Below are positions 28,494-36,981 of a stretch of 64,000 nucleotides of DNA, piece after piece; position 1 is the stretch's first letter, and every line of letters starts with the position of its first letter. The DNA comes from Pseudomonas persica (GTDB lineage Bacteria; Pseudomonadota; Gammaproteobacteria; Pseudomonadales; Pseudomonadaceae): positions 124,001 to 188,000 of the forward strand of contig NZ_OLKL01000020.1 of assembly GCF_900291015.1 (NCBI RefSeq). The letters run 5' to 3'. The notes beneath the pieces were generated by a model. The model saw only the letters and a program-made list of their open reading frames with translations, did not search any database and was not told the DNA's origin. Position numbers and translations under genes: made by a program.

Positions 28494-28972
28494 GCAAGCC
28501 GGTAAAGCTGAATGAGGCCCATGATTTCTCGGGTTTTGACTGTGGCGAGCGCTCTATCAACGAGTACCTTCACAAGCGGGCAAGAAAGGCCCAGCAAGAA
28601 AAACTGGCGGTGGTGTATGTGACATGTTTCAAGGGTACCCGACAAGTTGCAGGGTTTTACACCTTGTCCAGCGGTTCGATTGCGCGGCAGTCGGTGTTGC
28701 CCAGGAAGCTGCAACGCAATACGCCGTCCGTACACCCCGTGACCATTCTGGGTCGGATGGGGGTGACCCTTGTGGCTCAGAGGTACGGGTTTGCCGAAGG
28801 GTTGTTGCAGGATGCGATTTTTCGGGTCATGGCGTCCACAGAGCTGGTGGCTTCATCGGCGATTCTGGTTCATCCGCTTAATGAAGCGCTTGCAGACTTC
28901 TATGCCAGCAAGGCCGGGTTTGTAAGGTGTCCCGATTTGTCGCCGCTGACCATGATGTTGTCCTTGCGCTAG
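28451..28972 (+). CDS. GNAT-family toxin (TacT-like tRNA acetyltransferase)
   Basis: 173 residues from the GTG at 28451 with AGGA 6 nt upstream. GNAT fold: FDCGERSINEYLHKRARKAQ at the start is the usual TacT/AtaT-type N-terminus, and the acetyl-CoA loop is seen in VAQRYGFAEGLLQDA (Q-R-x-G-x-A). Toxins of this group acetylate the amino group of aminoacyl-tRNA and block translation; the antitoxin is the preceding gene. No active-site loss visible; target tRNA cannot be predicted. Confidence 0.87.
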   Translation: MPTETHVQTRPVELSKPVKLNEAHDFSGFDCGERSINEYLHKRARKAQQEKLAVVYVTCFKGTRQVAGFYTLSSGSIARQSVLPRKLQRNTPSVHPVTILGRMGVTLVAQRYGFAEGLLQDAIFRVMASTELVASSAILVHPLNEALADFYASKAGFVRCPDLSPLTMMLSLR

Positions 28973-29004
28973 GTCATGGTGGCCGTCTCTGCCCACCAGC
29001 CAAC

Positions 29005-29874
29005 TTACTTCAGCGGCACGTAGATATCCGTTTGCCATTGCTCCAGCGGCGTTTCCGGATACACGCTCAAGTAGTGAAAGAACAACGGATGATCACGCAG
29101 TTCCTCGTGACTCGAAGGCAACCAGTCCCGATAAAGCGGATAGATGGTTTCACCAATGTAGTCAGGCGAGCCGGTATGCCGGATCACGGCGCAGCGGCCT
29201 GCCGGGATGACGCGTTCGTGCACGCCGAAATCATTGGGCTGCACGGCTTCGTCTATCTCGCCACACACGGCGAAGCGAAAGGCGTGCGCCGGGGTGGTGT
29301 CGGGGTTGTCGTAGGGAATGCCGAAGGTTCGGCTGCTGGCCACCGGTGACTGGCCGCTGTGAATGCGCCATTGGCGAAAACGCGCGACGCTTTCACTGAC
29401 CAGGCCGGGCGCCCCTTGGTGTTCGAGCGCGGCCACATGGGTTTCGGCGAAATCCACGATACGGATCTGCATGGTGATGCTCCTGGAAAGGTGGGGAACA
29501 ACGAAAGCCGCACTCCAGGCCTGCCAGTTCGGGGCCTTGGCGAATACGCTCGGCGCCATGCCAAAAGCACGCTTGAAGGCCCTGGAAAAGGCTTCGGGGC
29601 TTTCGAAGCCGGCGCCGAAAGCTGCTTCCAGCACGGAGATGGCAGGCGAGGCGACCAGTTGATGCGCTGCGCGTCGAAGCCTCATCAGTTGCACATACCG
29701 TGAAACCGGAACGCCGATGTATGCCGTGAACTGCCGATGGAAGTGAAATGCCGAGAAGTGGGCGATGCGGCTCAGGGCATTTACCGACAGGTCACCTTCC
29801 AGGTGGCTGTCGATATAGACAAGCACGGCTTCGAACCGTTTTGCGTAGGTTGGGTTGTGCTGTGAGTCAGTCAA
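29005..29874 (-). CDS. AraC-family regulator with C-terminal GyrI-like domain
   Basis: 289 residues. Two helix-turn-helix motifs at the N-terminus (about 20-110: NALSRIAHFSAFHFHRQF and AFGAGFESPEAFSRAFKRAFG), followed by a GyrI/SbmC-like small-molecule binding domain (about 135-289, with AVCGEIDE, RCAVIRHTGSPDYIGETIYPL and WQTDIYVPLK). This order (AraC then GyrI) is that of Rob/SoxS-type and BmrR-like effector regulators; the ligand is probably a drug or hydrophobic cation, which is inference. No target gene is obvious nearby. Confidence 0.9.
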   Translation of the reverse strand: MTDSQHNPTYAKRFEAVLVYIDSHLEGDLSVNALSRIAHFSAFHFHRQFTAYIGVPVSRYVQLMRLRRAAHQLVASPAISVLEAAFGAGFESPEAFSRAFKRAFGMAPSVFAKAPNWQAWSAAFVVPHLSRSITMQIRIVDFAETHVAALEHQGAPGLVSESVARFRQWRIHSGQSPVASSRTFGIPYDNPDTTPAHAFRFAVCGEIDEAVQPNDFGVHERVIPAGRCAVIRHTGSPDYIGETIYPLYRDWLPSSHEELRDHPLFFHYLSVYPETPLEQWQTDIYVPLK

Positions 29875-30132
29875 CGAACGGAATCTCCGGAAGGTGCGGT
29901 AAGCGCTAGCATCCGTTGTTCAGGCACGGAGGTGCCTAGCCGTGATTGCTCTATCGGGGATTGTCTTGACCGTGCTGTGGATGGTACCGGCGTTGCCGAT
30001 GTTCGCAGGGGAGGGCAGGAGGGTGAGTACGATCACTGGCGCATCCGTGCAGGTCGAAAGCGCCAGCGTAACTGCCCCAGCATGATCAGTCGACCGGGCG
30101 CAGCAGAACTGCGACCAGTCTCTGCGGCTGGC

Positions 30133-32544
30133 TCAGAACGCGTACACCAACGTGGCCGTGGCGCTACGCGGGCTGCCATACCAGCCACGTGAGCCGATTG
30201 CCGTGTAGTAGGTCTTGTCGAACACGTTGTCGAGGTTCAGCGAGACGCTGGTATGCGGCGTGAAGGCATATTGCGCCATGAGGTTGACCACGCTGTAGGC
30301 GTCCTGGGTGAAGGTTTCGCGGTGGGGGCCTGCGCTTTTTTTGTACTCTGCGCCCTGCCAGCGCACACCACCGCCCACTTTCAACTGTGGCAGTGACTGC
30401 AGGCGGTAGCTGGTGAACAGTTTGAGGGTGTCGCGCGGCACTTCGGTGAGCAGGCGGTCGCCATCCGCGTTCTTGCTCACGGCATAGGTGTAGCTGGCCG
30501 ACACTTGCCAGTCAGGCAGGACCTCGCCCGCCACTTCCATCTCGAAACCGCGGGTCTTGGTGTTGGACTCGGCACGGTAGGCCTGGTTGCCGTCCGGCGC
30601 CTTGTTGTCGCCGTCCGCCACGGCCAGGTTGTCCTGGTGCACTTCGAACACGCTGAGTGCAGCAGTCAGGCGCTTGTCCCAGAACTCGCTCTTCAGGCCC
30701 AGCTCGTAGTTCACGCCCTCCAACGGGTCGATGTAGCTACCCGTTGCGGTCTGTTTGTCTTGCGGATTGAAGATGGTGGTGTAGCTGGCATAGGCCGACC
30801 AGTTGTCGTCAATGTCGTAAACCAGCCCGACGTAAGGGGTGACGATCCCGGTTTCGTTTTGCGAGGTGCGTTCGGTTTTACCGCTCGCCAGCTTCTCGTG
30901 GGTTTCGTCACGTTGCCAGTCGATCACCCGTGCGCCGGTAATCAGCGACAGGTCGTCGGCCAGGCTCCAGCGTACCGAAGCCACCAGGCCGTCCTGGGTT
31001 TCATCCAGCGCATCCTCCGTCGTCTTGTTGTAGATGGCGTCAGGTATTGGCAACGAGCCATCCCAGTCATGGATGTTGTCGATATCCTGATACGTCCACA
31101 GATCGTAGCCATTGTTGCGGAAGTAGGCCCGGTAGTGGCTTAGCCCGACGTACGCCTGGTGCTCGCGCGACAACAGTTCGAACGGGCCCGTAGCCGACAG
31201 GTCGAACGAGGTCTGCCGAGGTTCGCCTGCCCAACGGCCAGTCCAAGTCTGGATGCCGCTGCCATCAGGTTTGACGGTGCCGCTGGCGGCGGTGGCAAAT
31301 ACGTCGTCATAGCTTCGGCGACTGTGCTCAGCGTTGAATTTCAGGTGCCAGCCGTTGGCCAGGTCGTGATCCAGCGTGGTGAACAGCGTCTTGGTGCGAC
31401 GCTTGTGGTAGCTCCAGTCAGAGGCCGAATTGAACGAGCGGGAAGGGCTGAAGTGACTGCCATCGGAGTTGTACATCGGGAAGCCGTGGTTACCGGCGCC
31501 GTCGTTGTCCATTTCCTGATACTCCGCCCCCACGGTCAGCATCGTGCTGTCGGTGATGTCCCATTCCAGCACCCCGTATGCCACTTGCCGTTCCAGGGAC
31601 TGGCGGTCGACGTAGCTCTGGCTGTCGGTGTTCGAGGCGACCAGGCGCCCGCGTACATGGCCGCTTTCCGACAACTTGCCGGACACGTCCAGCTCGGTGC
31701 GGTAGGTGTCCCACGAGCCTGCTTTCAGGGTCAGCTTGCGTTGCGTTTCAAACGTCGGCTTCTTGCGAATCAGGTTGACGGTCGCACCGGGGTCACCGGT
31801 ACCGGACATCAGCCCCGTGGCCCCGCGTACCACCTCGACGCGGTCATACGAGACCATGTCGGCAAGGTCATCGCGAAAGCCAAAACTGTCGGGCCGGTTG
31901 AGGCCGTCGACCTGGATGGTGCCGACCTCGAAGCCACGTACGTAAATATGGTTGGCGTCGCTGCCGGCCGGCCCCATGCTGTCGACGACCACGCCTGGGG
32001 TCTGTTCCAGTACTTGGGCAACATCGTTCAGGTTCTGGTCTTCGATCTGCTGGCGGGTCACCACGCTGATCGACTGTGGTGTCTCGCGTGCCGAGAGGCG
32101 CAGCCCGGTTGCCGTGCTGGCCGAGCCTGTGGTGTAGCTGCCAGTGCCTTCGCTGGTGGCACCCAGCCCCACGCTGGATACCGTCGTTGCAGCGAGCTCC
32201 ATCGTGCCATCCTGGCTGGGGCGGGTCAGCATGTAGAGCTTGGCTCCCGCTTGCTGCACCTGCAGGCCACTGCCTTGCAGCAGTTGCGCAAGGCCTTGCT
32301 CCAGCTCGTAACTGCCCTGCAGTCCCTCACTGCGCAGGCCAGCGACTTCTTCGTTGCCGAAGCTGACAATCACCCCGCTCGCCGTGGCGAACTGGTTGAT
32401 GGCAGCCCCTAGCGGCCCCGCCGGGATGCTGTAGCTGACAGGCACGGCCCAGGCGTTGGCACTGGCCAGCAGCGAGCCCGAAAGGCTCGCCACCAGCGCG
32501 GCTTGGCGAATGCTGAAGGCGGGGGGAGAAAAACAGGCGGACAT
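30133..32544 (-). CDS. TonB-dependent siderophore receptor with N-terminal signalling (STN) domain
   Basis: 803 residues, ATG at 32544 with AGGAG 7 nt upstream. Signal peptide to about residue 33. STN/secretin domain about 36-112 (YSIPAGPLGAAINQFATASG), then the plug (RETPQSISVVTRQQI, TPGVVVDSMGP, VEVVRGATGLMSGTGDPGAT) and a 22-strand barrel ending in a C-terminal aromatic residue (TLVYAF). The FpvA-like layout would let it signal to a sigma/anti-sigma pair, but none is adjacent. The family imports ferric siderophores across the outer membrane using TonB. Regulated by the Fur-like site just upstream. The ligand is unknown. Confidence 0.93.
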   Translation of the reverse strand: MSACFSPPAFSIRQAALVASLSGSLLASANAWAVPVSYSIPAGPLGAAINQFATASGVIVSFGNEEVAGLRSEGLQGSYELEQGLAQLLQGSGLQVQQAGAKLYMLTRPSQDGTMELAATTVSSVGLGATSEGTGSYTTGSASTATGLRLSARETPQSISVVTRQQIEDQNLNDVAQVLEQTPGVVVDSMGPAGSDANHIYVRGFEVGTIQVDGLNRPDSFGFRDDLADMVSYDRVEVVRGATGLMSGTGDPGATVNLIRKKPTFETQRKLTLKAGSWDTYRTELDVSGKLSESGHVRGRLVASNTDSQSYVDRQSLERQVAYGVLEWDITDSTMLTVGAEYQEMDNDGAGNHGFPMYNSDGSHFSPSRSFNSASDWSYHKRRTKTLFTTLDHDLANGWHLKFNAEHSRRSYDDVFATAASGTVKPDGSGIQTWTGRWAGEPRQTSFDLSATGPFELLSREHQAYVGLSHYRAYFRNNGYDLWTYQDIDNIHDWDGSLPIPDAIYNKTTEDALDETQDGLVASVRWSLADDLSLITGARVIDWQRDETHEKLASGKTERTSQNETGIVTPYVGLVYDIDDNWSAYASYTTIFNPQDKQTATGSYIDPLEGVNYELGLKSEFWDKRLTAALSVFEVHQDNLAVADGDNKAPDGNQAYRAESNTKTRGFEMEVAGEVLPDWQVSASYTYAVSKNADGDRLLTEVPRDTLKLFTSYRLQSLPQLKVGGGVRWQGAEYKKSAGPHRETFTQDAYSVVNLMAQYAFTPHTSVSLNLDNVFDKTYYTAIGSRGWYGSPRSATATLVYAF

Positions 32545-32580
32545 CCATTGGCTCCTTTCGATGGATTATGCGGGCACCAT

Positions 32581-32617
32581 TATGAGAAGCGTATTGATAA
32601 TAATAATGCTTCTCATA
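32581..32617 (-). promoter_or_regulatory. Palindromic Fur-type operator of the receptor gene
   Basis: TATGAGAAGC (32581-32590) and GCTTCTCATA (32608-32617) are a perfect 10-bp inverted repeat around 17 bp of AT-rich sequence. Within it GATAATAATAATGCTTCTC (32596-32614) matches the 19-bp Fur consensus at about 15 positions. It lies about 40-70 bp upstream of the start, so Fur with iron would repress the gene. Confidence 0.75.
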
Positions 32618-32788
32618 AATTCGGCCGGATAGTTATCTTTCCTCCTGCAGATGTCAATCGGTGCCTTGTGTTTTTGCGGGCAGGGGCAAGCCATTGCCAG
32701 GTGCTTGAAGCACTAGGCCATGTATAAAACCACTTGAGTAAATCAATCTGATTTACAATTGCGTCCCTTTTGCCGAGGCTGTCGTTTC

Positions 32789-33826
32789 GTGGATGCCCTG
32801 TCGCTTGTCTATGAGCACCTGACCGAGTGGGTGATCGCGCCTGTTACCGAGCAGTTTCTCGGCATTTTCAATCTGAACGGCCGTTTCGGGGTCTTGTTCC
32901 TGTGCATTTCCTATAGCGTCGCCTATGGCCTGTTCCGCTTCAGGAAGCCGCGCGGCCTGAGCGACGCCCATTCGTTCTGGCAATTCATCGGCGGCGCCCG
33001 GGTACACCTGCATGCCTCGGCACTGCTGGATTACCGCTACTACTTCGTGCGCGCCATTCTCAAGGTCGCGCTGGTGCTGCCCATCGTCCATCTGGTCGAC
33101 CCCTACATCCTGCGCTCCGGCGATTACCTGGCCTTTTTCAGCCACCTCTGGGGCGCCCGCCCGCGCCTCGGCGAGAACCTCGTACTGTCGCTGCTCTACG
33201 GGTTGGGGGTGTTCCTGCTCAAGGACTTCATCCATTACTGGGCGCACCGGGCCTTTCACTCCCGCTGGCTCTGGGCCTTTCACAAGGTTCATCATTCGGC
33301 ACCCGTGCTGGTGCCGGCGACGGCGAGCCGGGTGCATTTCGTGGAAAAGATCGTCGAGAAGCTGAGCACCGGCATTGGCATCGGCCTTTACGCCGGTTGC
33401 TTCTGGTACGTTTGCGGCGGTGAAGTCAGCCGCTACACCCTGTTCGGCGTGACCTACCTGGTGTTCATCTTCAACAGCCTGGCGGCCAACCTGCGGCATA
33501 GCCATGTCTGGCTGTCGTTCGGCCCGCAGCTGGAACATGTGTTGAACAGCCCCGCCCAGCACCAGATCCATCACAGTGACGCCCCCCGCCATTTCAACCG
33601 CAACTTCGGCACCAACCTGTCCCTCTGGGACTGGATGTTCGGCACGCTCTATGTCACCACATCAACGCCCGAAAACATCCGCTTTGGCATCGGAGCACAA
33701 GACCACCAGCGTTACCTGACGGTCTATAGCCTAATCGTCACGCCCTTTGTCGATACAGGCCGTAAGGTCCTGGCGAAACGCCAGCGCAAGGCTGTGCTCG
33801 GCGCGTCCGGCAGGGCGGGCCGTTAG
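32789..33826 (+). CDS. Sterol desaturase / fatty acid hydroxylase-family membrane protein
   Basis: 345 residues from the GTG at 32789 (VDALSLVYEHL), GAGG 11 nt upstream; TTG 32759 would add 10 residues. Di-iron membrane oxygenase superfamily (PF04116-like). The histidine clusters HYWAHRAFH, HKVHH, HSHVW and HQIHH are in the canonical order. Four or more hydrophobic segments (GVLFLCISYSVAYGLF, VRAILKVALVLPIVHLV, LVLSLLYGLGVFLLKDF, and GVTYLVFIFNSLAAN). The substrate lipid is unknown; no pathway partners nearby. Starts 244 bp from the divergent receptor gene. Confidence 0.85.
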   Translation: MDALSLVYEHLTEWVIAPVTEQFLGIFNLNGRFGVLFLCISYSVAYGLFRFRKPRGLSDAHSFWQFIGGARVHLHASALLDYRYYFVRAILKVALVLPIVHLVDPYILRSGDYLAFFSHLWGARPRLGENLVLSLLYGLGVFLLKDFIHYWAHRAFHSRWLWAFHKVHHSAPVLVPATASRVHFVEKIVEKLSTGIGIGLYAGCFWYVCGGEVSRYTLFGVTYLVFIFNSLAANLRHSHVWLSFGPQLEHVLNSPAQHQIHHSDAPRHFNRNFGTNLSLWDWMFGTLYVTTSTPENIRFGIGAQDHQRYLTVYSLIVTPFVDTGRKVLAKRQRKAVLGASGRAGR

Positions 33827-33879
33827 CTGATCCCGCTGTTGGCAAATTCGTCGCCAAGGAAGTCCAGTAGCGGCTCTCC

Positions 33880-33975
33880 AAAAGAACTGATTTCGCAAGC
33901 GCTCCGCGTACCCAGTGGGAGCGGCTGATTCAATAAGTTATGTGCGGTTCTGTGGGACCGGGCGTGCCCGCGATG
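33880..33975. repeat. Composite repeat, copy D (internally deleted)
   Basis: AAAGAACTGATTTCGCAAGC, then CGCGTACCCAGTGGGAGCGG and TTCAATAAGTTATGTGCGGTT match the two flanks of copies A-C, but the central REP-pair palindrome of about 100 bp is absent. It lies in the 252-bp gap between the hydroxylase and the monooxygenase; the remaining bases show nothing. Confidence 0.7.
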
Positions 33976-34078
33976 ACGCCAGCCCAGGCATTGATAGCGA
34001 GCGACCTATGAATTGTTGACTTTACGTGCTCTCAGGAACATTTATGACTCTGTAGTGATTTATCTTCGAGGTGAGATC

Positions 34079-35623
34079 ATGGCGGCGCAAACCGACGTTC
34101 TCATTGTTGGAGCTGGTCCTACCGGGCTGGCTTTGGCGCTTTGGCTCACCAGACAAGGCGTCGCCATAAGGATCGTCGACAAGAGCCGTGGTCCAGGCGC
34201 AGCCTCCCGCGCCATGGCTGTTCAAGCCCGCACGCTCGAGCTCTATCGCCAACTCGATATGGCCGATGCAGTGATAGATGCTGGTTATAAAACACCTGCC
34301 ATGAACCTGTGGGCCCGAGGCAGCCGCAGAGCGCGCATCCCCTTGAAGGATGCAGGTGCAGAGATTTCAGCGTATCCCTTCGTGTTGATCTATCCCCAGG
34401 ACCGCCATGAGCGATTACTGGTGCAGCAGCTCCATTCACTTGGCGTGGACGTGGAGTGGCAGACCGAACTGCTGTCCTTCGAAGAGGGTGAAAGCCATGT
34501 CACCGCCATTCTGAAACAGGCTGATGGGCGGGAAGGGGCCTTGACTGCGGCTTACCTGGCGGGATGTGATGGCGCTCGGTCGCTCGTTCGGCATCAGATC
34601 GGCAGCGGTTTCCAGGGCGGCACCTATAAACACCTGTTCTATGTCGCGGATGTCAGGGTAACCGGCGTCGAACCTGCGGGTGAGGCACATATCGCTTTTG
34701 ACAAGTCCGACTTTGTGCTGCTCCTGTGCTATGGCGAAAAGGACCAATACCGCCTGATCGGCACCGTGCGAGACGAGCGTGCCGAGCATCCTGAGCATCT
34801 GACGTTCGCGGACGTTGCCCACGATGCCATCAACGGCTTGAACCTCAAGATTACCGAGGTGAACTGGTTTTCCACCTACCGGGTTCATCATCGTGTCACG
34901 GATCATTTCCGCCGTGGAAGAGCGTTTTTGCTCGGCGATGCTGCGCATGTCCACAGCCCGGCAGGTGGGCAGGGCATGAACACCGGCATTCTGGACGCGA
35001 ACAACCTGGCCTGGAAGTTGGCAGCGGTGGTGAAAGGCAAGGCGCCCGATACGTTACTCGACAGCTATCAGCTCGAGCGCCAGGCATTTGCCCGCAAGCT
35101 GGTGGAGACAACCGACAAACTGTTCAGTTTCGTTACCGCTCAGGGCGGCTTCGCTGACTTTGTGCGCACGCGCATCGCGCCGATCTTCGCCAGCGTTGCG
35201 TACAAGAGCGGGAACGTGCGTGAGTACCTGTTCCGGGTGGTTTCGCAAACCTCCCTTGATTATCGCGACAGCCCGCTGAGTCAAGGTAAGGCAGGTGAGG
35301 TGCAGGGCGGCGATCGTCTGCCTTGGCTGCCAGGGGGCATGGCAGACAACTACGATTCACTGACAGCTATTGAGTGGCAAGTGCACGTTTATGGCGAGGC
35401 CAGGGCAGACCTGGTCCAATGGTGCTCAAAGCACGGCATTGCACTGCATGTTTTTGCTTGGGAGCATGCGTACGAGAAAGCCGGGGTTGCCAGAAATGCT
35501 ACTTATCTGTTACGGCCGGATACCTATGTCGCGCTGGCTGATCCTGAGGGGGAAGCATCCACATTGAGCCGATATTTCGAGGAGCACGGAACCTTTATCA
35601 AGGATGTCACATCATGGATGTAG
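34079..35623 (+). CDS. FAD-dependent aromatic-ring monooxygenase (PheA/TfdB/UbiH type)
   Basis: 514 residues from the ATG at 34079 with GAGGTGAG upstream; the longer frame to 34013 is not needed. Class A flavin hydroxylase: Rossmann FAD site VGAGPTGLALALWL near residues 10-24, DG motif GCDGARSLVRHQIG, and GDAAHVHSPAGGQGMNTGIL, the second FAD-binding motif. The C-terminal ~130 residues form a thioredoxin-like dimer domain (FAWEHAYEKAGV, LLRPDTYVALAD). Such enzymes hydroxylate phenols or antibiotic polyketides with NAD(P)H. The codon use is less GC-biased than the backbone. Its stop overlaps the next gene by 10 nt. Confidence 0.85.
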   Translation: MAAQTDVLIVGAGPTGLALALWLTRQGVAIRIVDKSRGPGAASRAMAVQARTLELYRQLDMADAVIDAGYKTPAMNLWARGSRRARIPLKDAGAEISAYPFVLIYPQDRHERLLVQQLHSLGVDVEWQTELLSFEEGESHVTAILKQADGREGALTAAYLAGCDGARSLVRHQIGSGFQGGTYKHLFYVADVRVTGVEPAGEAHIAFDKSDFVLLLCYGEKDQYRLIGTVRDERAEHPEHLTFADVAHDAINGLNLKITEVNWFSTYRVHHRVTDHFRRGRAFLLGDAAHVHSPAGGQGMNTGILDANNLAWKLAAVVKGKAPDTLLDSYQLERQAFARKLVETTDKLFSFVTAQGGFADFVRTRIAPIFASVAYKSGNVREYLFRVVSQTSLDYRDSPLSQGKAGEVQGGDRLPWLPGGMADNYDSLTAIEWQVHVYGEARADLVQWCSKHGIALHVFAWEHAYEKAGVARNATYLLRPDTYVALADPEGEASTLSRYFEEHGTFIKDVTSWM

Positions 35624-36414
35624 CACGGGTTCATGAAATTGAGGCTGCTGAAAGCGAGTATTTATGTTCACGCGTTGAGACGCTGCTAGGTATAAGCGGA
35701 AATCCCTACGATGCGCACGTTTTTTTCAACGTAGACTTCCCGTGCTTTCATGTAAAAGCTTATCCCAGCCCAATGCTGAATCGCATCTACGGTGACATCG
35801 CTCGCGCACCTTCGGCGCTCCTGAGGCTGCTTGACGAGTCAGCGCAGCTCTCAACGGTAACCCCCCTTGTTGGAAAACCTTCGGCGTTGGGGCGATACGC
35901 TTTTGTGGGAGACGTGCGACTTGAACGTTTAAGGGGATGGAGTCACTTGCAATTTGCTTGCGCCATTGAAAAAGTGGTGCTGAGTCGTCACCCATTCGAG
36001 ATCGAAGAAGTCACGTCGCAGACCCTGGCTCTGTTCGCTGATGTACACGCAGGTGCCTTTCATACCAAACCGGAACACCGGCTGCTGAATCAGGCCTCTT
36101 TTGCCGGGATGGGGGCAGGTGGACGTCTGAGGCTCTACGTGCTCAGCGTGGACGGGAACGTCGTAGCAGGGGCATCAATGTTCCTGGCCAGTAATGGCAT
36201 CGCCTACCTTGGCACGGCTGCAACCCAAAGGGACGCGCGAGGCTTCGGCTATCACGGAGCGCTAATCTCTCACCGTATAGAGCAAGCAAAGAAGCACGGT
36301 TGTCACTGGGTTGCTGCAACCGCACTGGCCGGTTCCCAAAGCCGCCGAAATTTGCTGCGTGCAGGCTTGGCGGTATCTCATGCCCAAGCACTCTATCGTC
36401 TGTCAGATGTTTGA
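35614..36414 (+). CDS. GNAT-family N-acetyltransferase coupled to the monooxygenase
   Basis: 266 residues, larger than simple GNATs. The ATG at 35614 overlaps the monooxygenase stop by 10 nt and an AAGGA lies at 35600-35604, so translation is coupled. The C-terminal half (about 150-266) is the GNAT domain: VVAGASMFLASNGIAYLGTAA, acetyl-CoA loop QRDARGFGYHGALISHRI (R-x-x-G-x-G type) and AATALAGSQSRRNLLRAGL. The N-terminal half resembles the substrate-recognition region of proteins with DVRLERLRGWSHLQFACAIE but I cannot name it. Base composition is lower GC than the flanking genes. Substrate unknown; a modification of the hydroxylated product is a plausible guess only. Confidence 0.75.
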   Translation: MDVARVHEIEAAESEYLCSRVETLLGISGNPYDAHVFFNVDFPCFHVKAYPSPMLNRIYGDIARAPSALLRLLDESAQLSTVTPLVGKPSALGRYAFVGDVRLERLRGWSHLQFACAIEKVVLSRHPFEIEEVTSQTLALFADVHAGAFHTKPEHRLLNQASFAGMGAGGRLRLYVLSVDGNVVAGASMFLASNGIAYLGTAATQRDARGFGYHGALISHRIEQAKKHGCHWVAATALAGSQSRRNLLRAGLAVSHAQALYRLSDV

Positions 36415-36513
36415 GATAACTGGCTGGATGCGACTGTCCGCTTCTGGCCGTTAGCTGCCCTTCCTCCATCTGAGAATCCTGAAATTTTTGCAGAGGCACT
36501 CTTTCAATCTGTA

Positions 36514-36529
36514 CTGTATTTATATACAG
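36514..36529. promoter_or_regulatory. LexA (SOS) box
   Basis: CTGTATTTATATACAG fits CTGT-N8-ACAG exactly and the E. coli consensus CTGTATATATATACAG at 15 of 16 positions. It lies 26 bp upstream of the GFA start, and a possible -35 TTGCAG lies at 36488-36493, so LexA would cover the promoter. Confidence 0.8.
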
Positions 36530-36555
36530 TTGCTGTTCATTTTTGAGGAAAACCC

Positions 36556-36951
36556 ATGCTTAAAGGTAGTTGCTGCTGCGGAGCTGTGAGGTTCCTGGTG
36601 TCGAGTCCTCCAACAATGATGGGAACATGTCATTGCTCTCGTTGCAGAAAGGTCGGGGCGAGTACCTTCGTCTTCGTAAAGCGCTCATCGTTCGAGCTGA
36701 TTTCCGGCTCAGATTCCATCACCACCTTCAAGCCTGAAGCACCTTACAAGTACAACCGTTGCTTCTGTTCACACTGTGGAACAGCATTGGGCGAGGTGAC
36801 GTCAACCGCCGAGTCGTTTCCCGTGGCTGCGAACTGCATCGATGACGCATTGACAATCACCAATCTCTTCCATGAATTCGTCAAGGAAAAGCCAAGCTGG
36901 TACGACATCTGCGACAGCGCGAAGCAGTTTCCGGAACATCCACACCAATAA
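36556..36951 (+). CDS. GFA (CENP-V/GFA) family zinc protein, LexA-regulated
   Basis: 131 residues, GAGG ribosome site 8 nt before the ATG at 36556. The GFA fold binds zinc through cysteines: C6/C8 in KGSCCCGAVRF, C25/C27/C30 in CHCSRC, and CFCSHCGT in the second half, all present. The prototype Gfa is glutathione-dependent formaldehyde-activating enzyme, but most family members are uncharacterised. Starts 26 bp after the LexA box and is followed 30 nt later by the YcaQ-type glycosylase, implying one SOS transcript. Could contribute to aldehyde detoxification; that is inference. Confidence 0.85.
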   Translation: MLKGSCCCGAVRFLVSSPPTMMGTCHCSRCRKVGASTFVFVKRSSFELISGSDSITTFKPEAPYKYNRCFCSHCGTALGEVTSTAESFPVAANCIDDALTITNLFHEFVKEKPSWYDICDSAKQFPEHPHQ

Positions 36952-36981
36952 GACGGTACGCGCCCCGACGAAGGATCGAAT

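Noticed and set aside
29875..30192. Small plus-strand frame (29932-30192) between the AraC gene and the receptor gene
   Set aside because: Overlaps the receptor 3' end, with no ribosome site or recognisable product.
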